64,000 bases of DNA from an uncultured Burkholderiaceae bacterium (GCA_934525625.1 CAKSZL010000005.1:124001-188000), one strand, 5' to 3'. Shown: positions 37,768 through 47,701, counted from the first letter of the stretch. The notes: a model not told the origin generated them from the letters alone. Numbers and translations: made by a program.

Positions 37768-38475
37768 ATGGCTCTATTTTCCTCCAAGAAGCCCGTCGTC
37801 TTCCAACCTTCCGCCTACGGCGCCACCCGCCGCCGGCGCGGCGGCGTACCGCGCTGGCTGATGCTGATCCTGACCGGCATCGCGCTCGGCGCCGGCGGCG
37901 TGCTGTTCCTGCAATCCAGCTATGGCCCGGCCCGGCTGACCGTCGAGGAATCCGAACAACTGCACCACGACCTGAACGCCGCCAACATCGAGAAGCAGCG
38001 CCTGCAGGCCCAGTTGGATCAACACTCGCACGGCCAGCAAGAGGCCGAAACCGAAGCCGCCCGCCTGAAAACCGAGCTGGAAACCGCCCGCACCCGGGTC
38101 ACCGAGCTGCAATCCAACGTCGCGGCGCTGATCGACAGCATTCCGCCCGACCCGCGCGGCACCTCGCCCGGCATTTCGTCGGCCACCTTCCGCAACCTGG
38201 ACGGCAATCTCGACTACCAGTTGCTGATCATGCAGGAGTCGCCCAAGAGCGGCGAATTCGACGGCCGGATGACGCTGGTCGTCGAGGGCGTCTACCCCAG
38301 CGGACGTGTCGCCACCATCAACCTGGACCCCATTCCGTTCACGGTGGGCCAGTACGGCTTCGTGCGCGGCCAGGTACCGCTGCCCAACGGCTTTCGGGCT
38401 AGGCTGGCCACTGCCCGCATCACCCAGGGCGACGACACCCGCCTGCGCGCCACCCGTACGCTACGCGTAAGGTAA
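37768..38475 (+). CDS. Single-pass membrane protein with coiled coil (DUF6776-like)
   Basis: 235 aa, function unknown. A basic cytoplasmic N-terminus (TRRRRGGVPRW) precedes one membrane helix (LMLILTGIALGAGGVLFLQ). A coiled coil (about residues 60-118, heptads rich in Leu/Glu/Gln) and a periplasmic beta domain follow, with ATFRNLDGNLDYQLLIMQES, PFTVGQYGFVRGQVPLPNGF and a final TRTLRVR. Resemblance to DUF6776 is from memory. It lies 15 bp after murU and 102 bp before leuS, so it probably shares the amgK-murU transcript. Confidence 0.75.
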   Translation: MALFSSKKPVVFQPSAYGATRRRRGGVPRWLMLILTGIALGAGGVLFLQSSYGPARLTVEESEQLHHDLNAANIEKQRLQAQLDQHSHGQQEAETEAARLKTELETARTRVTELQSNVAALIDSIPPDPRGTSPGISSATFRNLDGNLDYQLLIMQESPKSGEFDGRMTLVVEGVYPSGRVATINLDPIPFTVGQYGFVRGQVPLPNGFRARLATARITQGDDTRLRATRTLRVR

Positions 38476-38577
38476 AGCGCCAGGGCCGCGGGGCGCGGCA
38501 AATAGGCAGGGGGCTGCCCGATTCCGCAGCGCCCTCCCTATATAATGGCGGGTTCAATCCATCTTCAGACCCCGACC

Positions 38578-41232
38578 ATGCAGGAACGCTACCAACCCGT
38601 CGACGTGGAATCCGCCGCCCGGCAAGACTGGCAAACGCGCGACGTCTATCGTGTCACCGAAAACGCCGCCAACGCCGACGGCAGCCCCAAGCCCAAGTTC
38701 TACGCTTGCTCCATGCTGCCCTACCCCAGCGGCAAGCTGCACATGGGGCACGTGCGCAACTACACCATCAACGACATGATGGCCCGCCAGTTGCGCATGC
38801 GCGGCTACAACGTCCTCATGCCCATGGGTTGGGACGCCTTCGGCATGCCGGCCGAGAACGCCGCCATCAAGTCCAAGGTGCCCCCCGCCAAATGGACATA
38901 CGACAACATCGCCTACATGAAAAAGCAGATGCAGGCGATGGGCTTGGCCATAGACTGGTCGCGCGAAGTGTGCGCCTGCGACCCCAAGTACTACAAATGG
39001 AACCAGTGGCTGTTCCTGAAGATGCTGGAAAAAGGCATCGCCTACCGCAAGACCCAGCTCGTCAACTGGGACCCGGTCGACCAAACCGTGCTCGCCAACG
39101 AGCAGGTCGTGGACGGCCGCGGCTGGCGCTCGGGCGCGCTGGTTGAAAAGCGCGAAATTCCCGGCTACTACCTGCGCATCACCGACTACGCCGAAGAGCT
39201 GCTCGACCAGGTCAAGAACGGCCTGGAAGGCTGGCCCGAGCGCGTGCGCCTGATGCAGGAAAACTGGATAGGCAAGAGCGAAGGCGTGCGCTTCGCCTTC
39301 GCCCACGACATCCGCGACGACCAAGGCAAGCCGATTCAAGACGGCCGCCTGTACGTGTTCACCACACGCGCCGACACCATCATGGGCGTCACCTTCTGCG
39401 CCGTGGCCCCCGAACACCCGCTGGCCACGCATGCCGCGCGCGACAACCCCGAACTGCAAGCCTTCATCGAGCAATGCAAGCTGGGCGGCACCTCCGAGGC
39501 CGACCTGGCCGCGCGCGAAAAAGAAGGCCTGCCCACCGGCCTGAAGGTGCGCCATCCGCTCAACGGCGCGGAAGTCGAAGTCTGGGTCGGCAACTACGTG
39601 CTGATGAGCTACGGCGACGGCGCCGTCATGGGCGTGCCCGCCCACGACGAACGCGACTTCGCCTTCGCCAAGAAATACAAGCTGCCCATCGAGCAGGTCA
39701 TCGCCGTCGAAGGCAAAACGTATTCCGACGAGGCCTGGCAAGACTGGTACGGCGACAAGCAGCAAGGCGCCACCGTCAATTCCGGCAAGTACGACGGCCT
39801 GGCCCACGCGGCCGCCGTCGACGCCATCGCCGCCGATCTTTGTGCCCAAGGCCTGGGCGAAAAACAGATTACCTGGCGCCTGCGCGACTGGGGCATCTCG
39901 CGCCAGCGCTACTGGGGCACGCCCATCCCCATCATCCACTGCGACAGTTGCGGCCCGGTGCCCGTGCCCGAAAAAGATCTGCCCGTCGTGCTGCCCGAAG
40001 ACCTCATCCCGAACGGCACCGGCAACCCGCTGGCCAAGCACGAAGGCTTTCTGCGCTGCCAATGCCCCAAGTGCGGGGCCGACGCACGCCGCGAAACCGA
40101 CACCATGGACACCTTCGTGGATTCGTCCTGGTATTTCATGCGCTATACCTGCGCCGACAACGACGGCGCCATGGTCGACGCCCGCAACGACTACTGGATG
40201 CCCATGGACCAATACATCGGCGGCATCGAACACGCGGTCATGCACCTGCTGTATGCGCGCTTCTGGACGCGCGTCATGCGCGACCTGGGCCTGGTCAACT
40301 TCGACGAACCCTTCACCAAGCTGCTGTGCCAGGGCATGGTGCTCAACCACATCTATTCGCGCCGCAACAGCAAGGGCGGCATCGAATACTTCTGGCCCGA
40401 GGAAGTCGAGAACGTCCACGACGCCAAGGGCGCCATCGTCGGCGCGCGTCTGCGCAGCGACGGCTCGCCGGTAGACTACGGCGGCATCGGCACGATGTCC
40501 AAGTCCAAGAACAACGGCGTCGACCCGCAATCGCTGATCGACACGCTGGGCGCCGACACGGCCCGCCTGTTCGTCATGTTCGCCAGCCCGCCCGAGCAGA
40601 CCCTGGAGTGGTCGGATTCGGGCGTGGAAGGCGCCAACCGCTTCCTGCGCCGGCTTTGGGCCTTCAGCCACAAGCACAAAGAGGCCATCGCCCAGGCGCT
40701 GGGCACGGCGCCCGACTGGGCCGGCATCGACGCGGCCTCGAAATCGCTGCGCCGCGACGTGTACACCATTCTGCGCCAGGCCGATTACGACTACCAGCGC
40801 ATGCAGTACAACACCGTGGTGTCGGCCAGCATGAAGATGCTCAACACGCTGGAATCGGCCGGCGCCGATACCGAAGCCAGCCGCCAGGCATTGGCCGAGG
40901 CGCTGGGTGTCCTGCTGCGCGTGCTGTACCCGGTCGTGCCGCACATCACCTGGACACTGTGGCGCGAACTGGGCTATGCCGCCTTGCTTGGCGACCTGCT
41001 CGACGCGCCCTGGCCCGAAATGGACGAAGCCGCGCTCGAAGTCGACGAAGTCGAACTCATGCTGCAGGTCAACGGCAAGCTGCGCGGCACGCTGACGGTG
41101 CCCGCACAGGCCGACAAAGCCGCCATCGAACAAGCCGCCGCCGCCCACGAGGCGGCCGCGCGCTTCCTCGAAGGGCGTCCGCCCAAGCGCGTCATCGTCG
41201 TGCCGGGCAAACTCGTCAACGTCGTAGGCTGA
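38578..41232 (+). CDS. leuS: Leucyl-tRNA synthetase
   Basis: 884 aa class I synthetase. It starts [20 protein letters not shown] at ATG 38578; upstream in-frame starts would add 11 unrelated residues. HIGH motif HMGH at 55-58 ([20 protein letters not shown]). The editing (CP1) domain contains [20 protein letters not shown]. The zinc region is [19 protein letters not shown], with [17 protein letters not shown] near it. The KMSKS loop reads [12 protein letters not shown] (639-650), with Thr in the first position. A TATAAT hexamer at 38541-38546 may be its -10 box, but no good -35 lies in front of it. lptE follows after 14 bp. Confidence 0.98.
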   Translation: MQERYQPVDVESAARQDWQTRDVYRVTENAANADGSPKPKFYACSMLPYPSGKLHMGHVRNYTINDMMARQLRMRGYNVLMPMGWDAFGMPAENAAIKSKVPPAKWTYDNIAYMKKQMQAMGLAIDWSREVCACDPKYYKWNQWLFLKMLEKGIAYRKTQLVNWDPVDQTVLANEQVVDGRGWRSGALVEKREIPGYYLRITDYAEELLDQVKNGLEGWPERVRLMQENWIGKSEGVRFAFAHDIRDDQGKPIQDGRLYVFTTRADTIMGVTFCAVAPEHPLATHAARDNPELQAFIEQCKLGGTSEADLAAREKEGLPTGLKVRHPLNGAEVEVWVGNYVLMSYGDGAVMGVPAHDERDFAFAKKYKLPIEQVIAVEGKTYSDEAWQDWYGDKQQGATVNSGKYDGLAHAAAVDAIAADLCAQGLGEKQITWRLRDWGISRQRYWGTPIPIIHCDSCGPVPVPEKDLPVVLPEDLIPNGTGNPLAKHEGFLRCQCPKCGADARRETDTMDTFVDSSWYFMRYTCADNDGAMVDARNDYWMPMDQYIGGIEHAVMHLLYARFWTRVMRDLGLVNFDEPFTKLLCQGMVLNHIYSRRNSKGGIEYFWPEEVENVHDAKGAIVGARLRSDGSPVDYGGIGTMSKSKNNGVDPQSLIDTLGADTARLFVMFASPPEQTLEWSDSGVEGANRFLRRLWAFSHKHKEAIAQALGTAPDWAGIDAASKSLRRDVYTILRQADYDYQRMQYNTVVSASMKMLNTLESAGADTEASRQALAEALGVLLRVLYPVVPHITWTLWRELGYAALLGDLLDAPWPEMDEAALEVDEVELMLQVNGKLRGTLTVPAQADKAAIEQAAAAHEAAARFLEGRPPKRVIVVPGKLVNVVG

Positions 41233-41246
41233 ATAGGCGAAACATC

Positions 41247-41915
41247 ATGCACGCACACCCGCTCTCCTTGGTTTTCCGCCCGCACCGGCCCGCCCGGTAC
41301 GCCATGGGGCTGGTGTGCGCGCTGCTGGCCTTGCTGATGACGGCCTGCGGCTTCCACATGAAAGGCACGACGCCGCTGCCCTTCGACACCCTGTACACCA
41401 ATATTTCGGACAACGACGCCTTCGGCATGCATCTGCGCCGCGTCATCCAGGCCGCCTCGCCCAATCTGCGCTTCGTCGACAGGCCCAAAGACGCGCAGGC
41501 CATCCTCACGCAGCTGGGCATGCGCGAAAACATGCGCGAAATCTCCATCGGCCCCGACGGCCTGGTCGAGGAATACGAACTCACGCTGGTGTACAGCTTC
41601 CAACTGACGGACAAGAACGGCAGCGTGCTGCTGCCGCCCACCACGCTGGAGGCGCTGCGCGAAGTGCCCTACGACTCTTCCGCGCTGGCCGCCAAGCAGG
41701 GCGAAATCAGCAATCTGTTCCTGGACATGCGCCGCAGCCTGGTGGACCGCGTCGTACGCCGGCTGACCTCGCCGCAAGTCATCGACGCCTACCGCAAGGC
41801 GCAGTCGCCCGAACCCGACGCCGCCGCCCCGACGGACGACGCGCTGCACCCCGCGCCGACGCCGTCCGGCACGCCCGGCAACGAGCCGACGTCCGACACG
41901 TCTTTGCGCAGGTAG
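41247..41915 (+). CDS. lptE: LPS-assembly lipoprotein LptE
   Basis: Plug-like partner of LptD in the outer membrane. 222 aa. The lipoprotein signal is GLVCALLALLMTACGFHMKG, with the lipidated Cys in LMTAC. LptE-type features are NDAFGMHLRRVIQAA, MREISIGPDGLVEEYELTLV and SNLFLDMRRSLVDRVVRRL. The tail (SPEPDAAAPTDDALHPAPTP and on) is Pro-rich and probably disordered. The order leuS-lptE-holA is conserved across proteobacteria. ATG 41247 is the first in-frame ATG before the signal peptide. Confidence 0.93.
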   Translation: MHAHPLSLVFRPHRPARYAMGLVCALLALLMTACGFHMKGTTPLPFDTLYTNISDNDAFGMHLRRVIQAASPNLRFVDRPKDAQAILTQLGMRENMREISIGPDGLVEEYELTLVYSFQLTDKNGSVLLPPTTLEALREVPYDSSALAAKQGEISNLFLDMRRSLVDRVVRRLTSPQVIDAYRKAQSPEPDAAAPTDDALHPAPTPSGTPGNEPTSDTSLRR

Positions 41916-41925
41916 CGGGGCCGCC

Positions 41926-43002
41926 ATGGGGCGCCGCCTGTCCTTGCCCGACCTGAATCGCCAACTGGCCGCCCAGCCGCCCGTGCTGGACGGCCTTTAC
42001 GTGCTCTCCGGCGACGAGCCGCTGCTGCTGACCGAAGCCGCCGACGCCCTGCGCGCCGCAGCCGCCGCGGCCGGCTTCAGCCAGCGCACCAGCCTGATGC
42101 TGGACGCCCGCAGCGACTGGAGCGCGGTGCTGGCCGCCACCCAGAACATCTCGCTGTTCGGCGACCAAACGCTGCTCGACCTCAAGCTGCCCAGCGGCAA
42201 GCCCGGCAAAACAGGCGCCGACACCCTGGCGCAACTGGCCGCGCTCACCGATAGCGGCGCCATCTCTCACACCCGCGTCATCCTGACGCTGCCGCGCCTG
42301 GACAAAGCCACACGCTCCAGCAAATGGTGCGCGGCGCTGCTGCAAAGCGCCACGCTGGTCGAGATACCCACCATAGAACGCAATGCGCTGCCCGACTGGA
42401 TCAGCCAGCGCCTGTCGCGCCAGAAACAGACGCTGAGCCGCGACAGCCTGGAATGGATGGCCGAAAAAGTGGAAGGCAATCTGCTCGCCGCCCACCAAGA
42501 GATCATGAAGCTGGGCCTGCTCTACGCCGAAGGCGCGCTAACCCACGAACAGGTCGAGCAAGCCGTGCTGGACGTCGCCCGCTACGACGTCAACGCCCTG
42601 CGCAACGCCATGCTGGGCGGCCAGGCGCGGCGCGCGCTGACGGTGCTGGACGGCCTGCGCGCCGAAGGCGAGGCCCTGCCTCTGGTATTATGGGCGGTTA
42701 CCGAAGAGCTGCGCGCGCTTGCGCAACTGGCCCATGCCCAGAGCAGCCGCGGCGACGTCCTGTCGCTGCTGCGCCAACTGCGTGTGTTCGGCCCGCGCGA
42801 GGCGCTGCTGAAGCAGGCGCTGGCCAAGACGCCCCCCGCCCTGTGGCCCGCCGCCTTGCTGCATGCGCACGACATCGACCGGCTCATCAAAGGCCTGCCC
42901 ACCGAAGACCGGCTGCAAGACGCCTGGGAAGAACTGGCCCGCCTGATCGCCCGTGTCGCCATTACCTGCGCCGGCCGCCGCGCGCCCCGCCCTTCCCGCT
43001 GA
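41926..43002 (+). CDS. holA: DNA polymerase III delta subunit
   Basis: Clamp-loader wrench subunit, 358 aa. The N-terminal domain shows [40 protein letters not shown] and [19 protein letters not shown]. The middle has [20 protein letters not shown] and [20 protein letters not shown], and the collar domain [21 protein letters not shown] and [15 protein letters not shown]. Delta lacks a working P-loop, as expected. It lies 10 bp after lptE and 26 bp before proA; the C-terminal [10 protein letters not shown] is a basic tail. Confidence 0.93.
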   Translation: MGRRLSLPDLNRQLAAQPPVLDGLYVLSGDEPLLLTEAADALRAAAAAAGFSQRTSLMLDARSDWSAVLAATQNISLFGDQTLLDLKLPSGKPGKTGADTLAQLAALTDSGAISHTRVILTLPRLDKATRSSKWCAALLQSATLVEIPTIERNALPDWISQRLSRQKQTLSRDSLEWMAEKVEGNLLAAHQEIMKLGLLYAEGALTHEQVEQAVLDVARYDVNALRNAMLGGQARRALTVLDGLRAEGEALPLVLWAVTEELRALAQLAHAQSSRGDVLSLLRQLRVFGPREALLKQALAKTPPALWPAALLHAHDIDRLIKGLPTEDRLQDAWEELARLIARVAITCAGRRAPRPSR

Positions 43003-43028
43003 TTCTCACCCAAGCACCAGGAATCTCC

Positions 43029-44315
43029 ATGTCCACCGCCGCTACCGTATCCGCTCATTCGACGGCCGCCGACGAAGCCGTCAAGCTGGGCCGCCAGGCC
43101 CGCCAGGCCTCCCGCGTTCTGATGAGCGCGCCCGATGCGCTCAAGTCGCGCGCGCTGCTGGCCATGGCCGAGCAAATACAGGCGCAGCGCGAATCGCTGA
43201 AGGCCGCCAACGCGCAAGACCTGGAAGCCGCCCGCAACAACCAGTTGGCCAGCGCCCTGGTAGACCGCCTGACGCTTTCCGACAAGGCCCTGGACACCAT
43301 GATCGCGGGCCTGCGCCAGATCGCCGCCATGCCCGACCCGGTGGGCAGCCAGTCGGCCTCCACGCTGCGCCCCAACGGCATGCGCGTGGGCCAGATGCGC
43401 GTGCCGCTGGGCGTCATCGGCATCATCTACGAATCGCGCCCGAACGTCACCATAGACGCCGCCGCCCTGTGCCTGAAATCCGGCAACGCGGCCATCCTGC
43501 GCGGCGGCAGCGAAGCCTTCCATTCCAACCAAGCGCTGGGCCGCATCATCCAGGCCGGCCTGGAAGCCGCCGGCCTGCCCGCGCACGCCATCCAGGTGGC
43601 CGCCACCACCGACCGCGCGCTGGTGGGCGAACTCATCACCTTGACGGATTACGTGGACGTCATCATCCCGCGCGGCGGCAAAAACCTGATCGCCCGCCTG
43701 GCCGCCGAGGCCAAGGTGCCGCTGCTCAAGCACCTGGACGGCAACTGCCACGTCTACGTCGATGCCGCCGCCAACCTGGACAAGGCCGCCGACATCGCCT
43801 TCAACGCCAAGACCTACCGCTACGGCGTCTGCGGCGCCATGGAAACCCTGCTGGTGCACCAGGACGTCGCCGCCGCCCTGCTGCCGGCGCTGGCCCAACG
43901 CCTGATCAAGCACGGCGTCGAACTGCGCGGCTGCGAGCGCGCACGCGCGCTGGTGCAAGACATGTCGGCCGCCACCGACGAAGACTGGGCCACCGAATAC
44001 CTGGGTCCCATCCTGGCCGTGCGCATCGTCGACGACCTGGACGCCGCCATCGAGCACATCCACCGCTGGAGCTCGGGCCACACCGAATCCATCGTCACCG
44101 AAAGCCTGGCCGCCGCCACGCGCTTCCAGCGCGAAGTCGATTCCAGCTCGGTGTACGTGAACCTGCCCACCTGTTTCGCCGACGGCTTCGAATACGGCCT
44201 GGGCGCCGAGATAGGCATTTCCACCAACCGCCTGCACGCGCGCGGCCCGGTGGGCCTGGAAGGCCTGACCACCTACAAGTGGGTGCTGACGGGCGACGGC
44301 CAACTGCGCGGCTGA
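43029..44315 (+). CDS. proA: Gamma-glutamyl phosphate reductase
   Basis: Second step of proline synthesis, NADPH-dependent reduction of gamma-glutamyl phosphate. 428 aa. [20 protein letters not shown] and [20 protein letters not shown] lie in the cofactor half. [20 protein letters not shown] is followed by [20 protein letters not shown] and the catalytic Cys in [17 protein letters not shown]. The end has [40 protein letters not shown] and [15 protein letters not shown] 43029 gives the standard length. A holA-proA neighbourhood is common in Burkholderiales. Confidence 0.97.
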   Translation: MSTAATVSAHSTAADEAVKLGRQARQASRVLMSAPDALKSRALLAMAEQIQAQRESLKAANAQDLEAARNNQLASALVDRLTLSDKALDTMIAGLRQIAAMPDPVGSQSASTLRPNGMRVGQMRVPLGVIGIIYESRPNVTIDAAALCLKSGNAAILRGGSEAFHSNQALGRIIQAGLEAAGLPAHAIQVAATTDRALVGELITLTDYVDVIIPRGGKNLIARLAAEAKVPLLKHLDGNCHVYVDAAANLDKAADIAFNAKTYRYGVCGAMETLLVHQDVAAALLPALAQRLIKHGVELRGCERARALVQDMSAATDEDWATEYLGPILAVRIVDDLDAAIEHIHRWSSGHTESIVTESLAAATRFQREVDSSSVYVNLPTCFADGFEYGLGAEIGISTNRLHARGPVGLEGLTTYKWVLTGDGQLRG

Positions 44316-44328
44316 TCCGGGTTCCTTC

Positions 44329-44745
44329 ATGCTCTGGGTCAAGACCTTCCACCTGCTGTTCGTGATCTCGTGGTTCGCGGGGCTGTTCTACCTGCCCCGC
44401 ATCTACGTCAATCTGGCCCAGCCGGTGTCGTCCGATACCTATGCCCACCTGCTGGGCATGGCGCGGCGGCTGTATCGTTTCATGACCATACTCGCCGTGC
44501 CCGCCGTCGTGCTGGGGCTGACGCTCTGGCTGCATTACGGGCTGGGGCGCGGCCAGGGCTGGGTGCACGCCAAGCTGGCGCTGGTCGTCGTGCTGGCGGG
44601 CTACCATTACTGGTGCGGACGCCAACTGCAAGTCTTCGCCGAGCAGCGCAACACCCGCAGCCAGCGTTTTTTCCGCTGGATCAACGAGATTCCCGTCTTG
44701 CTGCTGCTGGCCGTGCTCATCCTGGCCGTACAGCGGCCCTTCTAA
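44329..44745 (+). CDS. hemJ: HemJ-type protoporphyrinogen IX oxidase (CopD-related membrane protein)
   Basis: 138 aa, four predicted membrane helices. It begins MLWVKTFHLLFVISWFAGLF YLPRIYVN, with the conserved Trp-Lys-His of HemJ. GWVHAKLALVVVLAGYHYWC carries the conserved Lys and second His, and RFFRWINEIPVLLLLAVLIL closes it. HemJ oxidises protoporphyrinogen to protoporphyrin in bacteria lacking HemG or HemY. Because the family overlaps CopD-like annotations, the enzymatic role is inferred. It lies 13 bp after proA and 17 bp before the methyltransferase gene. Confidence 0.82.
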   Translation: MLWVKTFHLLFVISWFAGLFYLPRIYVNLAQPVSSDTYAHLLGMARRLYRFMTILAVPAVVLGLTLWLHYGLGRGQGWVHAKLALVVVLAGYHYWCGRQLQVFAEQRNTRSQRFFRWINEIPVLLLLAVLILAVQRPF

Positions 44746-44762
44746 GTTTTCGGTGCCCCACC

Positions 44763-46409
44763 ATGTCCGACGAAAAAAAAGCCTCCGGCGCCACGCTGAC
44801 GCTCAAGCCGCGCGCCGAGCGCACCGACGAGGCCGCCGACACGCGCCGGCGCTCGGGCTCGCGCGCGCGCCGCGTCGAGCAAATGGCCCGCCAGCAAGGG
44901 GAACTGCCCGCCAAGCCCAGCCGTAGCCGCGCCAAGCCGGAGGCGCCGGAAGCCCCGGCGCCGCGTGAACGCGCCGGACAGGACGGCGACCGGCGGCGCG
45001 GCCCGCGCTCCGATCGCCAGGAGCGCAACGGTACGGACAGGCCCCGTGCTCGCTCCGCGGATGAGCCGAGATTCGACCGCTCTCACCGTTCAGACCGTCC
45101 CCGCAGCGATGCCCCTCGCTCTCCAGAACGCTCTCGTAGCGATGCGCCCCGCTACCCTGACCGCCCTCGCAGCGATACGCCGCGTTACGCGGAACAAGCG
45201 CGCGCCGACCAGCCCCGCGCCGACGCGCAGCGCCGCGCGCGTCCCGTCACCCGCGAGATCGTCGGGCACGACAGCGTCTTCCAGGTTTTCGCGCCCTGCC
45301 CGCAAGGGCTGGAAGCCGCGCTGGCCGAAGAACTCCAGGCCATGGGCCACACGGCCCGCGCCGCGCGCGCCGGCTGCCACCTGAGCACCGATTGGACGGG
45401 CGTGCAACGCATCAACCTGTATTCCCGGCTGGCGACGCGGGTACTGGTCAAGGTGTCCAGCGCGCCAGTGCAAACCGAAGACGACATCCTGGAACTGGCC
45501 CGCGCCACGCCCTGGGAACGCTGGTTCGGCCCCGAGCACAGCCTGCGCGTCGATACGTCGGCCGTGCGCAGCCCCATGAAAAGCCTGCAATATTGCAATC
45601 TGCGCGCCAAGGACGGCATTTGCGACCGCCTGCGCGAACGCGAAGGCGCGCGTCCCGACATCGACACCGTGCGCCCCGATGCGCGCGTGCACCTGTTTCT
45701 GGACGAAACCACCGCCACGCTGTACCTGGACACCTCGGGCGAGTCGCTGTTCAAGCGCGGCTGGCGCCTGGACAAAGGCGAAGCCCCCATCCGCGAAAAC
45801 CTGGCCGCCGGCATGCTGGCCTTGTCGGGCTGGCAGCCCGGCCACGCGCTGCTGGACCCGTTCTGCGGCAGCGGCACCATTCTGATCGAAGCCGCCTGGA
45901 AAGCGCTCGGCCTGCCGCCCGGCATCATGCGGCCCTTCGCGTTCGAACGCCTGCGCCATCACAACCGCCAGGCCTGGTACGCCTATAAAGACCAGATCCG
46001 CGACCAGGCCCGCACCGAACTGGACGCCCCCATCGTCGGAGTCGACCTGAACCCCGCCAGCCTGGAAGCCGCGCGCCTGAACGCCAACCGCGCCGGCCTG
46101 GGCGGCGGCCTGATCCAATTCGAAACCGGCGACGCCTGCACAGTGATGCCGCCCGCGCCCACCGGCTGGATCGTCACCAACCCCCCGTACGGTGAACGCC
46201 TACCCACCGACGACCCCGAGCTGTGGGCCAACTGGGCCAGCCACCTGAAACGCCATTACAGCGGCTGGCAGGTGCACGCCATCTCCAACGACCTGCAACT
46301 GCCCCAGCGCATGCGCCTGCAGGCGCGCCGCCGCCACCCGTTGCACAACGGCGCCCTGGACTGCCGCCTGTTCAGCTTCGACATGGTGGCCGAACGCTAC
46401 CAGGGCTGA
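44763..46409 (+). CDS. THUMP-domain class I rRNA methyltransferase (RlmL/RlmKL N-half type) with long Arg-rich N-tail
   Basis: 548 aa. Residues 1 to about 165 form a low-complexity Arg/Ser/Asp/Pro tail with degenerate repeats around RSDAPR, RSDTPR and RYPDRPR. A THUMP domain (about 170-270; FQVFAPCPQGLEAALAEELQ, INLYSRLATRVLVKV) and a Rossmann methyltransferase follow: GHALLDPFCGSGTILIEAA, IVGVDLNPASLEAARLNANR and the catalytic NPPYGERLP, which marks N2-guanine or N6-adenine methylation. The closest known type is the RlmL half of RlmKL (m2G2445 of 23S rRNA); the target here is inferred. The RNA-binding tail is much longer than the catalytic need. Confidence 0.87.
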   Translation: MSDEKKASGATLTLKPRAERTDEAADTRRRSGSRARRVEQMARQQGELPAKPSRSRAKPEAPEAPAPRERAGQDGDRRRGPRSDRQERNGTDRPRARSADEPRFDRSHRSDRPRSDAPRSPERSRSDAPRYPDRPRSDTPRYAEQARADQPRADAQRRARPVTREIVGHDSVFQVFAPCPQGLEAALAEELQAMGHTARAARAGCHLSTDWTGVQRINLYSRLATRVLVKVSSAPVQTEDDILELARATPWERWFGPEHSLRVDTSAVRSPMKSLQYCNLRAKDGICDRLREREGARPDIDTVRPDARVHLFLDETTATLYLDTSGESLFKRGWRLDKGEAPIRENLAAGMLALSGWQPGHALLDPFCGSGTILIEAAWKALGLPPGIMRPFAFERLRHHNRQAWYAYKDQIRDQARTELDAPIVGVDLNPASLEAARLNANRAGLGGGLIQFETGDACTVMPPAPTGWIVTNPPYGERLPTDDPELWANWASHLKRHYSGWQVHAISNDLQLPQRMRLQARRRHPLHNGALDCRLFSFDMVAERYQG

Positions 46410-46466
46410 ATCCCCCACGCGCACAGCACGGTCACGCCTCTCTCTTAGTGCATCGCAACACTGGAC

Positions 46467-46507
46467 TTGCACAATCCTAGGGATAACCCTATAATAGGGT
46501 TATCCCT
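46467..46507 (+). promoter_or_regulatory. Near-consensus sigma-70 promoter overlapped by a perfect palindrome
   Basis: TTGCAC (46467-46472), 17-bp spacer, TATAAT (46490-46495). The palindrome AGGGATAACCCTA (46479-46491), TAA, TAGGGTTATCCCT (46495-46507) covers the spacer end, the -10 box and the start site. A protein bound there would block the polymerase. It drives the 61-aa gene at 46548. Confidence 0.8.
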
Positions 46508-46547
46508 GATCGAAACGATCACCACTCATCATGTAGAGAGGCCAATC

Positions 46548-46733
46548 ATGATCCACCTGAATAGCGATATCCGCCTGACCGACGAACTCGAACGCCAACT
46601 GATGCAACAAGCCATGGACGAGCAATCCCGCTTCAAGCCCGGCACGTCCCTGAAGAACCTGTTCGTCAAGCTGTCGCGCAAGCCCGCCAAGGCCGAAACG
46701 CCCGTCGTGCGTCACGCCAAGCACGCGATCTAA
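46548..46733 (+). CDS. Small basic protein of unknown function
   Basis: 61 aa, MIHLNSDIRLTDELERQLMQ at the N-terminus, not recognised. It has an amphipathic helix (LTDELERQLMQQAMDE), a basic middle (SLKNLFVKLSRKPAK) and a His/Lys-rich end (VVRHAKHAI). ATG 46548 is preceded by AGAGAGG. An in-frame TTG at 46467 is the -35 hexamer of its own promoter and is rejected as a start. Codon use is like the neighbours, and the strong promoter plus a dedicated terminator (46808) support a real, monocistronic, well expressed gene. Confidence 0.75.
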   Translation: MIHLNSDIRLTDELERQLMQQAMDEQSRFKPGTSLKNLFVKLSRKPAKAETPVVRHAKHAI

Positions 46734-46807
46734 GCTTACGCCGACATCGCCCGCGCTGTCCCGTAGTCGGATAGCGCCCGGCATCCTCCCCGAGGATGCA
46801 TCACCGC

Positions 46808-46838
46808 AAGCCGCCCGTTGGGGCGGCTTTGTCTTTTT
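46808..46838 (+). terminator. Strong intrinsic terminator after the 61-aa gene
   Basis: AAGCCGCCC (46808-46816), loop GTTG, GGGCGGCTT (46821-46829), then TGTCTTTTT. It is a perfect 9-bp GC-rich stem with a T-run, 75 bp past the stop, and abuts the first of two tandem repeat A copies. Confidence 0.85.
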
Positions 46839-46917
46839 GCCGCCGGGCCGCTCCCAAGGCAAAAAGCGCCCCCCCTCGGGGGGCAGCAAGCCGAAGGCGC
46901 GGCGTGGGGGCTTTTTT
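46834..46917 (-). repeat. Repeat A, copy 5 (tandem, first unit)
   Basis: TTTTTGCCGCCGGGCCGCTC, CCAAGGCAAAAAGCGC, central CCCCCCTCGGGGGG, CAGCAAGCCGAAGGCGCGGC, GTGGGGGCTTTTTTT. It is in reverse orientation to copy 3. Confidence 0.88.
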
Positions 46918-47003
46918 TGCCGCCGGGCCGCCCCAAGGCAAAAAGCCCCCCCCTCGGGGGACAGCAAGCCGCAGGCACAGGTGGGGGTATTTTTTGCCGC
47001 CGG
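46918..47003 (-). repeat. Repeat A, copy 6 (tandem, second unit)
   Basis: TGCCGCCGGGCCGCCCCAAG, GCAAAAAGCC, central CCCCCCTCGGGGG, ACAGCAAGCCGCAGGCACAG, GTGGGGGTATTTTTT. The start of a third unit (TTTTTGCCGCCGG, 46991-47003) follows and stops. Together with copy 5 it fills most of the 324-bp gap before the RDD gene. Confidence 0.85.
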
Positions 47004-47057
47004 ATGATTTCAGGGATAATAGCGATCCGCCTCAAGCCCATTCCCTGTCGTCTTTTC

Positions 47058-47588
47058 ATGCCCGAATCCTCCACCGCCCCGCTGCCCCTGGCCAATCGCT
47101 GGCGCCGCTTTTCCAGCATGATGTACGAAGGCGTGCTGCTGTTCGCCGTGGTGTACCTGGCCAGCTACCTGTTCGACACGCTGACGCAAAGCCGCAGCGG
47201 CATGACGCTGCGCGCCGCGCGGCAATTCATCGTGTTCCTGGCCATCGGCGCGTATTTCGTGATGAGCTGGCGCTACAGCGGGCAGACGCTGCCCATGAAA
47301 ACCTGGAACCTGCGCCTGGTGGACAAAGACGGCCAGGTACCCCGGCCCGGCCGCCTGGCGCTGCGCTACCTGCTGCTGTGGCCCGTTCCGCTGGCGGCCG
47401 CGCTGCTGGTCAAGGGCCTGTCGCTGGCCACCGGCCTGGGCGCCCTGGATCTGCTTATCATCCTCGCGCCGTTTTCGGTGTTCCTCTGGACATGGTTCGA
47501 CCGCGACCGGCTGTTCCTGCACGACCGCCTGCTGGGCACGCGTCTGGTCGTCGTCCCGTCGCGGCGCAAAACTACGGATAAACCCTAG
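47058..47588 (+). CDS. RDD-family membrane protein
   Basis: 176 aa integral membrane protein. RDD landmarks are LANRWRRFSSMMYEGVLLFA in the first helix, AIGAYFVMSWRYSGQTLPMK and TWNLRLVDKDGQVPRPGRLA, then LRYLLLWPVPLAAALLV and WTWFDRDRLFLHDRLLGTRL at the end. About three to four membrane helices. Some RDD proteins have been linked to ion transport or antiport, but the function here is unknown. ATG 47058 follows the tandem repeat A cluster. Confidence 0.9.
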   Translation: MPESSTAPLPLANRWRRFSSMMYEGVLLFAVVYLASYLFDTLTQSRSGMTLRAARQFIVFLAIGAYFVMSWRYSGQTLPMKTWNLRLVDKDGQVPRPGRLALRYLLLWPVPLAAALLVKGLSLATGLGALDLLIILAPFSVFLWTWFDRDRLFLHDRLLGTRLVVVPSRRKTTDKP

Positions 47589-47701
47589 GGCCAACGCCCG
47601 GACATCACCCAGGGATTGCACATAACCCGCTTGTCGTTCATGCTTGTAGGCTGGTTGAGCCAGCATCTTCCCCCATCGCCTTGTTGAAGACAGCCTACAC
47701 A

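Noticed and set aside
38541..38546. TATAAT as a firm promoter for leuS
   Set aside because: No acceptable -35 hexamer at 16-18 bp, so it is mentioned only with the gene.
46479..46507. Similarity of TAGGGATAAC to the start of the I-SceI homing site
   Set aside because: Only the first ten bases agree; the rest is a perfect palindrome over a promoter, which explains it better.
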